From Burkholderiaceae bacterium (GTDB lineage Bacteria; Pseudomonadota; Gammaproteobacteria; Burkholderiales; Burkholderiaceae_D), in contig JARLJG010000045.1 of assembly GCA_031291325.1 (NCBI GenBank), positions 1-64,000 on the forward strand: a stretch of DNA of 64,000 bases, in the 5' to 3' direction. Shown here in pieces: positions 1 to 10,013 of the stretch; position 1 is the stretch's first letter; each line of letters starts with the position of its first letter. Position numbers and translations under genes: made by a program. Below the pieces are notes generated by a model. It was not told the DNA's origin. It did no database searches and saw only the letters and a program-made list of their open reading frames with translations.

Positions 1-27
1 AAGCGGTCGGAAAATATCGACTAAATG

Positions 28-53
28 AAAATGCCCGCTTGCGCGGGCATTTT
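28..53. terminator. Intrinsic terminator hairpin
   Basis: An 11-bp perfect stem (AAAATGCCCGC / GCGGGCATTTT) closes a TTGC loop. Read on the minus strand it lies just after the tRNA-Asp gene and ends in a T-rich run, so it probably ends the tRNA-Val/tRNA-Asp transcript. On the plus strand it could equally end a gene lying before the window. Confidence 0.8.
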
Positions 54-59
54 GTATAT

Positions 60-136
60 TGGCGGAGTGGACGGGACTCGAACCCGCGACCCCCGGCGTG
101 ACAGGCCGGTATTCTAACCAACTGAACTACCACTCC
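60..136 (-). tRNA. tRNA-Asp (anticodon GTC)
   Basis: On the minus strand the 77-nt sequence folds as a complete cloverleaf. The acceptor strands GGAGTGG and CCACTCC pair, the discriminator is G, and the CCA end is encoded. The anticodon loop CTGTCAC shows GTC for aspartate, and the T-arm carries the usual GGTTCGAGTCC. It lies 43 nt after tRNA-Val on the same strand and shares the hairpin terminator that follows, so the two are probably one transcript. Confidence 0.97.
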
Positions 137-179
137 TAAACTGCATAATTTGTACTGCGTCTTGCCGTGTCTCTCCGCT

Positions 180-255
180 TGGTGGGTGCTGAGAGGCTCG
201 AACTCCCGACCTACGCCTTGTAAGGGCGCCGCTCTACCAACTGAGCTAAGCACCC
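180..255 (-). tRNA. tRNA-Val (anticodon TAC)
   Basis: A 76-nt cloverleaf on the minus strand with acceptor GGGTGCT / AGCACCC, discriminator A and encoded CCA. The anticodon loop CTTACAA reads TAC for valine, and the T-loop GTTCGAG is intact. It precedes tRNA-Asp in the same direction, and no terminator is seen between them. A promoter should lie in the AT-rich stretch just upstream (about 260-400), but I cannot pick one convincing pair of hexamers. Confidence 0.97.
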
Positions 256-572
256 GTTTCGACTGCCACTTAGCTGAAAAACACAAGATGTTTGTCACCA
301 CATCTGAAGGGGGCGAAGTCTACAGCAGTTTTTTTGTTTTGGCTAGAAAAATTTGTTCGAGGCATTATTTGCCGTCAATTTTGCTTAAAGAAGCAGCTTC
401 TTCAGGCTGAATTCGGGCTATAAAGATATTTTTTCAATAACGTTGCGCGTTCAGGCATTTTGCGGTCGAACAGCCGTTGCGTCGACCGGAATGAGGGTGG
501 ATACGGAGCCCACTTATGGTTATGATGCGGTTGGCCGTTCCAATTCTTAACACCGAATAAATCGAGATACGC
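256..572. other. Intergenic region between tRNA-Val and pip
   Basis: About 317 bases separate the divergent tRNA-Val and iminopeptidase genes. It should hold the promoters of both. The only structure I see is a 15-bp palindrome (AAGAAGC-A-GCTTCTT) at 388-402. Reading frames crossing it are short or antisense to pip and do not look coding. Confidence 0.5.
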
Positions 573-1544
573 ATGCTTGACCAACTCTCCGAAGCAATCT
601 TGTTTCCTGCTATCGAACCTTATCAAACCGGCATGTTGCCGGTCGACCCATTGCATACGCTGCATTGGGAGCAATGCGGCAACCCGAATGGGGTGCCGGT
701 GCTGTTCCTGCATGGCGGACCGGGCGGCGGTGTGACGCCGACCCATCGACGCTTCTTCGACCCGGCTTACTATCGCATCGTGTTGTTCGATCAACGCGGC
801 GCCGGCAAGTCGACGCCGTTGGGCGAATATCGCCACAACACCACGCAGTTGCTGGTCGAGGATATTGAAGTTCTGCGGCGCACGCTGGGCATCGAGCAAT
901 GGCTGGTGTTCGGCGGCTCGTGGGGATCGACGCTGGCGCTGGCCTATGGCGAGGCGCACCCCGAGCGTTGCACCGGCTTCGTGTTGCGCGGAATTTTCCT
1001 GTGCACGGCGGCGGAAATCGATTGGTTCATCGACGGCATGAAGTTGTTTTACCCGGAAGTGCATGCCGAATTTGCTGCCGCCATCCCGCCCGAGGAGCGC
1101 AGCGACTTGCTGCATGCGTATGAAAAGCGCCTGTTCAGCGCCGACCCCGAGGTCTACCTGCCGGCGGCGCGCGCCTGGGCGCGCTACGAAGGCAGTTGCC
1201 TGTACCTGCTGCCGCACCCCGAGGAATTGGCGGAATTCACGGCGGACGCGGCAGCCTTGGGACTGAGCCGGCTGGAAGCGCACTATATGCTCAACCGCGG
1301 CTTCTTTGCCGACGATCAATTGATCCGCGACATCGACCGCATCCGCCATTTGCCGGCGGTGATCGTGCAAGGGCGCTACGATGTCATTTGCCCGCCGCAC
1401 ATTGCTTACCGCTTGCATCACGCATGGCCACAGGCCAGGTTCCATCTGATTGCCGACGCCGGCCATGCGGCTGCCGAGGCAGGAACGGCGGCGGCGCTGG
1501 TGGCGGCGACCGAGCAGTTCAAGCAGCGCGGCGCTTTCGAATAA
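573..1544 (+). CDS. pip: Proline iminopeptidase (S33 alpha/beta hydrolase)
   Basis: Cytoplasmic serine exopeptidase that removes N-terminal proline from peptides. The 323-residue length is normal for the family. HGGPGGG at residues 47-53 forms the oxyanion region, DQRGAGKS follows, and GGSWGS places the nucleophile at Ser116. The acidic residue sits in GRYDVICPP and the histidine in DAGHA near the C-terminus, completing the triad. There is no signal peptide. The ATG start has only a weak ribosome site (CGAG). The next gene, fadH, follows after 74 bases on the same strand and is not obviously related in function. Family assignment is strong. Confidence 0.93.
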   Translation: MLDQLSEAILFPAIEPYQTGMLPVDPLHTLHWEQCGNPNGVPVLFLHGGPGGGVTPTHRRFFDPAYYRIVLFDQRGAGKSTPLGEYRHNTTQLLVEDIEVLRRTLGIEQWLVFGGSWGSTLALAYGEAHPERCTGFVLRGIFLCTAAEIDWFIDGMKLFYPEVHAEFAAAIPPEERSDLLHAYEKRLFSADPEVYLPAARAWARYEGSCLYLLPHPEELAEFTADAAALGLSRLEAHYMLNRGFFADDQLIRDIDRIRHLPAVIVQGRYDVICPPHIAYRLHHAWPQARFHLIADAGHAAAEAGTAAALVAATEQFKQRGAFE

Positions 1545-1615
1545 TTCCTCTAGTGCGGCGCTGGGATAGCATGGGCGGCACGGCGATAATGCATCAAACA
1601 ATCCAAGGTAGGTAA

Positions 1616-3667
<2,052 letters not shown>

Positions 3668-3759
3668 TGCATTTCCGTCGGCGCGGCGCGCGGTCAACTG
3701 AATCGCGGTAGTAAGCGTTATTTTGCTATCCATGTGACGAAGCTGAGGAGACCAGGGCC

Positions 3760-4248
3760 ATGAAAAACAAGATTGCCATCGCCTCGGCGGCGCTGCTGGC
3801 CGGTTGCACCACCGTGTCGCTGAATCAGCCGACAACCAGTTCCAGTAATGGCGGGCAACGCAATGCGCCTGCGGGTGCCGCCGTCAGTCATAACACCGGC
3901 TCGATGTCGCTGGAGCGCTATAAGCGCTTGCTGGCGCAGCACATTGCCGAAGTCAATCCCGACAAGATTTATCCAGGCAATCCGCAAGCCTTGCTGCGCT
4001 CGGTGGTGGTGCTCAAATACGAGGTCGATGGCAACGGTCGGTTGCTGCACAGCAATACACTGCGCTCCAACGGCGATACCGACGCGGTTGACATTGCACT
4101 GTCGGCATTGCGCCGTGCCGCGCCTTTCCCGCCGCCGCCGGATCGACTGCTTACGCGCGGGCGCATGGAAATCTTGGAAACGATGTTGTTCAACGACGAC
4201 GGCCGTTTCCAGTTGCGCAGCATCGCGGCGCCACAGTTGACCGAGTGA
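3760..4248 (+). CDS. Lipoprotein with TonB C-terminal-like domain
   Basis: A 162-residue putative lipoprotein. The N-terminus has a short charged start, a hydrophobic stretch and a lipobox LLAGC with the lipidated cysteine near residue 16, followed by a Ser/Asn/Gly-rich linker (about 20-50). The C-terminal 90 residues resemble the TonB/TolA C-terminal fold: a VVVLKYEVDGNGRL strand, then ALSALRRAAPFPPPP. There is no N-terminal TonB transmembrane helix or proline-rich spacer, so it is not a canonical TonB. GAGGAG lies just upstream of the ATG. The role is unknown; an envelope or periplasmic binding function is a guess from the fold. Confidence 0.75.
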   Translation: MKNKIAIASAALLAGCTTVSLNQPTTSSSNGGQRNAPAGAAVSHNTGSMSLERYKRLLAQHIAEVNPDKIYPGNPQALLRSVVVLKYEVDGNGRLLHSNTLRSNGDTDAVDIALSALRRAAPFPPPPDRLLTRGRMEILETMLFNDDGRFQLRSIAAPQLTE

Positions 4249-4336
4249 GCGTAGCCGGCATTGCGGCAAGCTGCGCTCGAAATGGCCCGGAATGTCGCAT
4301 ACTATAGTCTGTACAGACAACAACCGATTTGGCCTT

Positions 4337-4849
4337 ATGACTGCAATTGACGTGCATCGCCCCGCAAAGCTGTATCGCTATTCCGAAAGATCGTGGCTGG
4401 AACGGTCGATGAGCTTGGGCGAATTTCGCCTGCGCCCGCCCGCCATCCTTGCTCCCGCCGACAGGTTGCGGCCAGCTTCAGCCGGCAATTATTTGACGCT
4501 CAGCCTGACGCAAGTCTGGCACGAAAGCCTGTTCGACGCCTTCCTAGGGGCGGATAGCTGCCTGATCATCCACGATACCGAAGAGTTCGGCGAGCGCATC
4601 CATCGCGCCGCGCAAAAAGCGCTGCCGAGCTGGGCCGGCATCGATGCGGCGGTATCGTATGGCGCGCCAAGTCCGCTGGGCGCAGTTTTTTCCAAGGCGT
4701 CCGGTGACGCCCGGCAAAAGGAATGGATGTTTGCATGGCGTCCGACGCAATCGACCTTGTCGCTCAATCCGGTATTCATCCAGATCGGCAACATCGAAGG
4801 TATAGCCGAGCTGCGCGACAAAAGCGCAGCTGCTGTCTTGTTACACTGA
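4337..4849 (+). CDS. Conserved hypothetical protein
   Basis: A 170-residue soluble protein that I do not recognise as a characterised family. It opens with AKLYRYSERSWLERSM and contains a well-structured core (SLTQVWHESLFDAF, CLIIHDTEEFGERIH, SPLGAVFSKASGDARQKEW) typical of real coding sequence. No signal peptide or membrane helix is visible. An in-frame ATG 45 bases upstream (4292) is possible. I prefer 4337 because a promoter-like TATAGT (4303-4308) lies between the two. It stands alone between the lipoprotein and sensor kinase genes. Confidence 0.65.
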   Translation: MTAIDVHRPAKLYRYSERSWLERSMSLGEFRLRPPAILAPADRLRPASAGNYLTLSLTQVWHESLFDAFLGADSCLIIHDTEEFGERIHRAAQKALPSWAGIDAAVSYGAPSPLGAVFSKASGDARQKEWMFAWRPTQSTLSLNPVFIQIGNIEGIAELRDKSAAAVLLH

Positions 4850-5105
4850 TTTTGCGGCGACCCTGCCCCGGAAAACCAGTGTTTTTGCGCAGTGGTTGAG
4901 TCGCCGAAGTCGCAAATATGTCAAAACAGATAAATTGTTACCAACTTTCACGGCGAATCGTGCACAATTGGTCAGGAAGACATCTGAAAATCGACTGAGT
5001 GCCAAAATTCGAGGTCATTGTGCCGGATTTCCGGCTTCAGACCGTGCCAGTTCGTGGCGATTTTTGGAAGAGATTTAACTCGGATGACGGCTTGGAGGTT
5101 GAAAA
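4850..5105. other. Intergenic region ahead of the kinase
   Basis: About 256 bases with no gene. A perfect small hairpin, GCCGGA-TT-TCCGGC, occupies 5022-5035. It is too short and lacks a T-run, so I do not call it a terminator. A strong ribosome site, GGAGG, at 5095-5099 serves the short leader ORF that follows. Confidence 0.5.
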
Positions 5106-5201
5106 ATGATCCCCAGCAAGTGTGCGCGCAACGCGACTGACGACTGCGGGTCTGGCACCATCGTTTGCTGGCTCGATCGGGACGGGCGTTCATGCGCTTG
5201 A
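5106..5201 (+). CDS. Possible 31-residue leader peptide
   Basis: A 31-codon ORF (MIPSKCARNATDD...) with an excellent ribosome site, TTGGAGG, seven bases before its ATG. It ends in TGA at 5199-5201 and overlaps the kinase ATG at 5192 by ten bases in another frame. The kinase start has a weaker site of its own. This layout is typical of translational coupling, where ribosomes finishing the short ORF restart on the kinase. The peptide is cysteine-containing and resembles no family I know. It may be only an accidental frame. Confidence 0.4.
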   Translation: MIPSKCARNATDDCGSGTIVCWLDRDGRSCA

Positions 5202-7387
5202 AACTGCGCGCCTCGATTGTCCTGGCCGTGGTGATCGGCTTGCTGATTCCGGTGACGGTCAGCAGTCTATTGACTTTGGGACAGCGCGAAAACGCATTGG
5301 TGCAGCAGCTCGCATCGGATCACCGGCGCCTGACCGACATCGTCGCCTTCGGCATGCAGGAGCCGCTATGGAATTTGAGCCGCGAAGCCGGTCGTCCATT
5401 GTTCGAGTCGCTGTTGGGCGACGAGCGGGTCGCTTCCGTGGTGGTGCGCGACAAGAAATTCGGCGTATTCCTGTCGGAAGAGCATCCGGAGCGGCGTAAA
5501 GGCAAACAGTTCACGTTGAATCGCGATGTCGTCTATAACGGCAATGTCATCGGCTATGTCACCGTCGAAATGGATAGCGGTCAACTCGACACCGAGGTTC
5601 TTCTCGCGCGCCGCGCGTTTGCGTTGACACTGCTCGGCCAGTTGCTGTTGAGTATCTTCCTGATCGTTTCCTTGCTGCAATTTCGCTTGTTGGCGCCGCT
5701 GCGCCGTTTAATGGAGGAATCGCAGCGGCTGGCGCGCAAGGAATTGAGCGAACCGTTTGTCTGGCACCGCGACGACGAACTCGGTAGCCTCGGCGCCAGC
5801 CTGGAAAGCACGCGGCAGGCGCTGCAAGCGCTATTCGACGAAATCGAAACCAAGAACCGTGCATTGGAGCAGGATATCCTGCGGCGCGCGGCGACCGAAA
5901 AAGAATTGCAGCGCCACCGCGATCATCTGGAAGATTTGGTCAAGGAGCGCACGACCGAATTGACCATCGCCAAGGATCGCGCCGAAGTCGCCAATCGCGC
6001 CAAGAGCACGTTTTTAGCCAGCATGAGCCACGAATTGCGCACCCCGCTCAACGCCATTCTCGGCTATGCGCAAATTTTAAAGCGCGAACGCAATTTGACC
6101 GAGCGCCAGGCCACCGGACTGAATACGATACGGCAAAGCGGTGAGCACTTACTGACCTTGATCACGGACTTGCTCGACTTGTCGAAGATCGAAGCCGGCA
6201 AGTTCGACTTGCTCTTGAGCGCCACCGATCTTTCGTCGTTCTTGCTCACCATCACGGACATCATTCGCGTCAAGGCTGAGCAAAAAGGCTTGCAATTCAG
6301 TTTTCAGCCGGCGCCCGATTTGCCGCATACGGTGATGCTGGATGCAAAGCGCGTGCGGCAAGTGTTGCTGAACCTGCTCGGCAACGCGGTCAAATTCACC
6401 GATGCCGGCAGCATCGCCTTGCGCGTCACTTGCGCGCCGCGCGAGAATGCGCACGTGCAGATCGGTTTCGAAGTGGCCGACACCGGGGTCGGCATGAGCC
6501 GCGACCAACTCGAAACCATCTTCCAACCGTTCGAGCAAGTCGGCGACCTGGAGCGTCGTTTCGGCGGCACCGGGCTGGGCTTGGCGATCAGCCGGCAATT
6601 GGTGCGCATGATGAACAGCGACGTGCGGGTGCTTAGCCGACCCGGCGAAGGCAGCGTCTTCAGTTTCGATTTGCTGCTGCCGCAAGTCGAGGTCGACATC
6701 GCGTTACGACCGGCCAAGCGCCGGGTTTCCGGTTATCCCGGGCCGGTCAGAACGATATTGATTGTCGACGACGTGATTGCCAATCGCGAGATGCTGGCCG
6801 ACTTGTTGCGCGGCCTGGGTTTTGCGATCGAGGAGGCGGCCAACGGCAAGGAGGCCTTGGCGCAAGCGGAAACGATGCCACCGGACTTGATCCTGATGGA
6901 TATCATGATGCCGGTCATGAACGGCCTGGAGGCGACGCGCCACATCCGCGCCGAGCCAAACCTGGCGACGGTGCCGATCATCGCGATTTCCGCCAGCGCG
7001 ACCGACGAAGATCAACGCGGCAGCATGGTGGCCGGCGCCTCCGCCTTCATGACCAAGCCGATCGACCAAGACGATTTGCTGGCGCAAATCGGCAATTTCC
7101 TTGGTTTGGTGTGGGACACCGAAATGCCGCCCAGGGAAGAAGCGCCGACGCCCATCTTGGAAACTGCGCCGTCGGTGGCGCCGCCCGACCACGAGATGGA
7201 GATACTGTACGAATTGGCGCAAGCCGGCAATATGGGCGATATTCGGCGCCACGCCGACCATATCGCCGCGCTTGATGAAAAATATCGGCCATTTGCCGAA
7301 AAATTGATCGGCCTCGCCAAGTCCTATCGGTCGAAGGCAATTCTGGAACTGGTCGAAGCGCACATCGAGAAAAAGCGCGCGACCTGA
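5192..7387 (+). CDS. Hybrid sensor histidine kinase / response regulator
   Basis: A 731-residue membrane kinase. Transmembrane helix 1 is at about 7-27, a periplasmic sensor at 28-140, helix 2 at 142-163, a HAMP segment at 165-215 and a coiled coil to about 265. The HisKA motif MSHELRTPLN places the phospho-acceptor at His280. The ATPase domain shows NLLGNAVKFTD, a DTGVGMS box and FGGTGLGLAIS. A C-terminal receiver (about 525-640) has VDD, acceptor Asp570 in LMDIMMP and the lysine in TKPID. About 80 further residues have no recognised domain. A TTG 27 bases upstream is in frame, but the ATG behind GGGACGGG is preferred. No separate response regulator is adjacent, so its output partner is unknown. 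Confidence 0.92.
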   Translation: MRLKLRASIVLAVVIGLLIPVTVSSLLTLGQRENALVQQLASDHRRLTDIVAFGMQEPLWNLSREAGRPLFESLLGDERVASVVVRDKKFGVFLSEEHPERRKGKQFTLNRDVVYNGNVIGYVTVEMDSGQLDTEVLLARRAFALTLLGQLLLSIFLIVSLLQFRLLAPLRRLMEESQRLARKELSEPFVWHRDDELGSLGASLESTRQALQALFDEIETKNRALEQDILRRAATEKELQRHRDHLEDLVKERTTELTIAKDRAEVANRAKSTFLASMSHELRTPLNAILGYAQILKRERNLTERQATGLNTIRQSGEHLLTLITDLLDLSKIEAGKFDLLLSATDLSSFLLTITDIIRVKAEQKGLQFSFQPAPDLPHTVMLDAKRVRQVLLNLLGNAVKFTDAGSIALRVTCAPRENAHVQIGFEVADTGVGMSRDQLETIFQPFEQVGDLERRFGGTGLGLAISRQLVRMMNSDVRVLSRPGEGSVFSFDLLLPQVEVDIALRPAKRRVSGYPGPVRTILIVDDVIANREMLADLLRGLGFAIEEAANGKEALAQAETMPPDLILMDIMMPVMNGLEATRHIRAEPNLATVPIIAISASATDEDQRGSMVAGASAFMTKPIDQDDLLAQIGNFLGLVWDTEMPPREEAPTPILETAPSVAPPDHEMEILYELAQAGNMGDIRRHADHIAALDEKYRPFAEKLIGLAKSYRSKAILELVEAHIEKKRAT

Positions 7388-7519
7388 GTGCATCCCCAGA
7401 AATCGACTGCGCGGCCTGCTCGGGCCGGCGAAATTCACTGTAGAGCCGCATCGCTTCGCTGGTTGCGGCGATTAGCCAAGAGAACGCATGTCTTTTTGAT
7501 GCCGTTGACACGAACTTGC

Positions 7520-7548
7520 TTGCCGCCACCGGTAGGCCTGAGTATGAT
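7520..7548 (+). promoter_or_regulatory. Sigma-70-type promoter of the yqjD-like operon
   Basis: TTGCCG at 7520-7525 and TATGAT at 7543-7548 are separated by 17 bases, about 75 bases ahead of the first gene of the three-gene operon. It is inferred from hexamers and spacing only. Confidence 0.5.
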
Positions 7549-7623
7549 GTATCCGATAACGTGCGCAGCGCAGTTGCTCCGTGTGTGCAAAATTTACCGG
7601 CCAAAATCTTTAGGGAGTCTGTC

Positions 7624-7926
7624 ATGTTGGCATCAAACGTGAAAACCGTCAGAAACGATATGAAAACCTTGTTGCGCGACGCGCAAGACCTGTTCCGCGA
7701 AGCGACCTCTGCCACCGGCGAAAAGGCCGACGAGCTGCGTCAGAAGGGCATCGGCCTGCTCGAAGCGGCAACCGTCAAGGCGCAGGAATTGCAGACCGCC
7801 GCCGTCGAAACCGGCAAGGAAATTGCCGAAACGGCAGACGATTTCGTCAAGGAAAATCCGTGGAAATCGGTCGCCATCGCCGGCGTTGTCGGCGTGCTGG
7901 TCGGCGTCCTCATCGCGCGTAAATAG
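7624..7926 (+). CDS. DUF883 (YqjD/ElaB-type) inner-membrane protein
   Basis: A 100-residue protein with a long amphipathic, probably coiled-coil N-terminal part (about 1-75, rich in Ala, Glu and Lys) and a C-terminal membrane anchor (VAIAGVVGVLVGVLIARK). This is the layout of the YqjD/ElaB/YgaM family. Those proteins sit in the inner membrane in stationary phase, and YqjD has been reported to bind ribosomes in E. coli. The ATG has a strong AGGGAG site eight bases upstream. It heads an operon with YqjE-like and YqjK-like genes in the E. coli order. Confidence 0.88.
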   Translation: MLASNVKTVRNDMKTLLRDAQDLFREATSATGEKADELRQKGIGLLEAATVKAQELQTAAVETGKEIAETADDFVKENPWKSVAIAGVVGVLVGVLIARK

Positions 7927-7959
7927 CGTAATCGTTTGCCACCCGCAAATCGAGAAAGC

Positions 7960-8355
7960 ATGGAGCAACAGAAACAGGAAGCGTCGAATTCCGGTTCGCC
8001 TCTGGTCGCCGGTTTGGCGGGGATCGCCAAAAATGTCTTCGGCCTGTTGCTCAACCGGGTCGAACTGGCATCTTTGGAGTTGGCCGAAGTCCGCGCCAAC
8101 TTATTGAAGCTGGCCGCCGTGTTCGCGCTCGGCTTGATCGCCGGCTGGTTCGCGCTGGCCTATTGGAGCGTGCTGCTGGTGTACCTGACCTGGGATGCGC
8201 TCGGCTGGAAGATTCTATTCATCGTCGCCACGGCGTTTACGCTCATTACGGTAGGCGTGCTGCTGTATGCGCGGTCGATCGTCGCCGCCGGCAAGCTATC
8301 GATGCCGGCCACGATGAACGAATTGCGCAACGATCGCGACGCATTTTTGGAATAG
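7960..8355 (+). CDS. YqjE-like phage-holin-superfamily membrane protein
   Basis: A 131-residue membrane protein with two strong hydrophobic segments: LAAVFALGLIAGWFALAYW, and a second around LFIVATAFTLITVGVLLYA. They are flanked by charged ends, matching YqjE/DUF1469. An in-frame TTG 24 bases upstream exists, but the ATG behind GAGAAAG is preferred. It lies 33 bases after the DUF883 gene and 12 before the YqjK-like gene, so all three are surely co-transcribed. Function in the family is unknown; a role in envelope stress is usually supposed. Confidence 0.85.
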   Translation: MEQQKQEASNSGSPLVAGLAGIAKNVFGLLLNRVELASLELAEVRANLLKLAAVFALGLIAGWFALAYWSVLLVYLTWDALGWKILFIVATAFTLITVGVLLYARSIVAAGKLSMPATMNELRNDRDAFLE

Positions 8356-8367
8356 GCGAGAGCACGA

Positions 8368-8748
8368 ATGAACGATCAAGAAGCACCGTTGCCGATCGAA
8401 CTGCGCAAGCAGCTATTGATCACGCAAGGGGCCATGTATCGCAGCGGCATCGTCAGCTCGAAGGCTGCGGTGGTGTCCGGCTTGCGCGCCGAATCGTTGG
8501 CCAAAAGCGCGCTCAAGCAAATCGGGCTGGCCGCTTTTGCGCTCTGGCGCGGACGCTCGGCAATGTCCGGCGGCGCCGTGCAGGCCGCTTTGCCGTTGGT
8601 CATCGGCGGCGTCTCCAAGCTCTGGCAGCAACCCAAATTGAAGCCGATGCTGCGCGGCGCGCTGATCGCGGGCGCCGTGGCGTCGACGATTGCCGTGGTT
8701 TCCAGGCTGAGGAAAAAATCGAAGCCGGCCGACGAGAAAAAGTCCTGA
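8368..8748 (+). CDS. YqjK-like protein
   Basis: A 126-residue basic protein, the third gene of the yqjD-yqjE-yqjK-like operon. It has a polar N-terminus (IELRKQLLITQGAMYR), a moderately hydrophobic middle and a hydrophobic stretch GALIAGAVASTIAVVS followed by a Lys/Arg-rich tail. Assignment relies on operon position and overall pattern more than on strong motifs. A clear intrinsic terminator follows 43 bases downstream. Confidence 0.7.
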   Translation: MNDQEAPLPIELRKQLLITQGAMYRSGIVSSKAAVVSGLRAESLAKSALKQIGLAAFALWRGRSAMSGGAVQAALPLVIGGVSKLWQQPKLKPMLRGALIAGAVASTIAVVSRLRKKSKPADEKKS

Positions 8749-8791
8749 CGCCAAGTCGCTCGTGCGTCGCCGTGCCCAGCTTCGACGAACG

Positions 8792-8821
8792 AAAAAAGCC
8801 GACCCGCAGGTCGGCTTTTTT
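8792..8821. terminator. Bidirectional intrinsic terminator
   Basis: A 13-bp stem, AAAAAAGCCGACC / GGTCGGCTTTTTT, with loop CGCA. It lies between the convergent yqjK-like and cytochrome c genes and carries A- and T-runs on both sides, so it can stop transcription in both directions. Confidence 0.92.
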
Positions 8822-8840
8822 ATTACTGAAAAGCGTTTGC

Positions 8841-9434
8841 TTACTTGCCGTTGGCAACGATATAGTCGACCGCCGCTTTGACCTCGGCATCCGACGCGGC
8901 GGAACCGCCCTTGGGCGGCATCACGCCGCTCTTGCCCTGGAAGCCCTTGAGCGCATGGTCATACAAGGTGGCGACGCCTTGCTTGATGCGTGGCGCCCAA
9001 ACCGCCTTGTCGCCGAACTTGGGCGCGCCAGCGATGCCTGGCGTATGGCAAGTGGTGCAAATGGTATCGAACAGCTTTTTGCCGGCATCGCCAGCAGGGG
9101 CTGCAGCCGGCGCACTGGCGGCGGCGACTTCCGGTGCGGCTGTCGCCGGGGCAGCAGGAGCACCTGCGGCGGCGGCTTCACCGGTTTGCGCTTGCGGCGC
9201 GGCGGCGCTTGCGCCCGCAAACGTATAGCCTTCGTCTGCAACCGGAGCGATGCGGGCCGCAATCGCCTCCGGCGTTTGGGCATTGGAGCCGGCGCCGACC
9301 TTGGGTTCGCCGGTGACGTATTGCACCAATAAGTAGATGCAAATGATAGGCACCAGAATGGCGGCAACGATTGCTGCAATCAGTTGCTTGGGTGTCTTGA
9401 TTGCAGATTCGTGATTGTTGTGTGCGTCGCTCAT
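8841..9434 (-). CDS. Membrane-anchored cytochrome c5 family protein
   Basis: A 197-residue class I c-type cytochrome. One N-terminal membrane anchor (about 18-40) is followed by a long Ala/Pro-rich flexible linker (about 75-115) and a haem domain. The haem site is C126-T-T-C129-H130 and the likely axial methionine is M172 in VMPPKGG. Such tethered cytochromes carry electrons in the periplasm between quinol-oxidising complexes and terminal oxidases or reductases. The linker would let the haem domain reach partners at a distance. It stands alone, convergent with the yqj-like operon. The specific partner cannot be told from sequence. Confidence 0.9.
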   Translation of the reverse strand: MSDAHNNHESAIKTPKQLIAAIVAAILVPIICIYLLVQYVTGEPKVGAGSNAQTPEAIAARIAPVADEGYTFAGASAAAPQAQTGEAAAAGAPAAPATAAPEVAAASAPAAAPAGDAGKKLFDTICTTCHTPGIAGAPKFGDKAVWAPRIKQGVATLYDHALKGFQGKSGVMPPKGGSAASDAEVKAAVDYIVANGK

Positions 9435-9804
9435 TATTCCCTCAATACAATGTTCAAAAGCGGTGGACGGGTGCGAAAAATCTACGGGCAGCTACAATAG
9501 TGCAGCGTGTTGCAGCGCAACACCTTGTCAAACCCTTGATTATAGTCGCAATGTATCCGCTTTGGAATGAAAAAGGCACGCTTTTCATCGAGGATTCGAT
9601 CGATTTCCGAGCATATTTCATCCCAAAAGCGTGTTTGAGCGATCAGCCAGGCGGGCTTTTCGTGACACGCCTGCGATCAGCGCCTATAATGCGAGGCGTT
9701 CACGGATAAATACATGCATTGCGAACGTGCAATTGTCGCCTTGCAAGTCAAACCACCGTGATTCGTTCGATGGCTGCGCGCCTCGACACGCCAGTTGTTC
9801 CGTA
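9435..9804. other. Intergenic region between cytochrome c and tRNA-Arg
   Basis: About 370 bases between divergent units. It contains the tRNA-Arg promoter (9662-9690) and a perfect hairpin GTGTTGC-AGC-GCAACAC at 9507-9523, about 75 bases ahead of the cytochrome start, which could be an operator or leader structure. I see no convincing gene. Confidence 0.5.
9662..9690 (+). promoter_or_regulatory. Promoter of tRNA-Arg
   Basis: GTGACA (9662-9667) and a perfect TATAAT (9685-9690) are spaced by 17 bases. Transcription would start near 9697 and give a 5' leader of about 108 nt before tRNA-Arg, which would need processing. Confidence 0.7.
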
Positions 9805-9880
9805 GCGGCTGTAGCTCAGTGGATAGAGTATTGGCCTCCGAAGCCAAGGGTCGTGGGTTCGATCCCCGCCAGCCGCACCA
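9805..9880 (+). tRNA. tRNA-Arg (anticodon CCG)
   Basis: A 76-nt cloverleaf. Acceptor strands GCGGCTG and CAGCCGC pair, the discriminator is A and CCA is encoded. The anticodon stem TTGGC/GCCAA holds loop CTCCGAA, giving CCG for arginine. The T-arm GTGGG-TTCGATC-CCCGC is intact. CGG is a well-used codon in this GC-rich genome. Confidence 0.97.
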
Positions 9881-10013
9881 TATATCAAGCCATTTGCGCG
9901 ATTGTAAGCACTAACTTGACGAAAATGGTTCGCCATTCGCGTTGGTCGCCGTTGACGCATGTTTCTTGCGCGTGCCTGGCGACCATTTCGTCGCGCAGCA
10001 CCATCGGAGAATA

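Noticed and set aside
150-410. 86-codon frame over the tRNA-Val gene
   Set aside because: It runs through the tRNA and has no coding character.
402-1601. Long open frame antisense to pip (399 codons)
   Set aside because: It lies opposite a clear iminopeptidase, is rich in Arg, Gln and His, has no motif, and arises from GC-rich codon use on the other strand.
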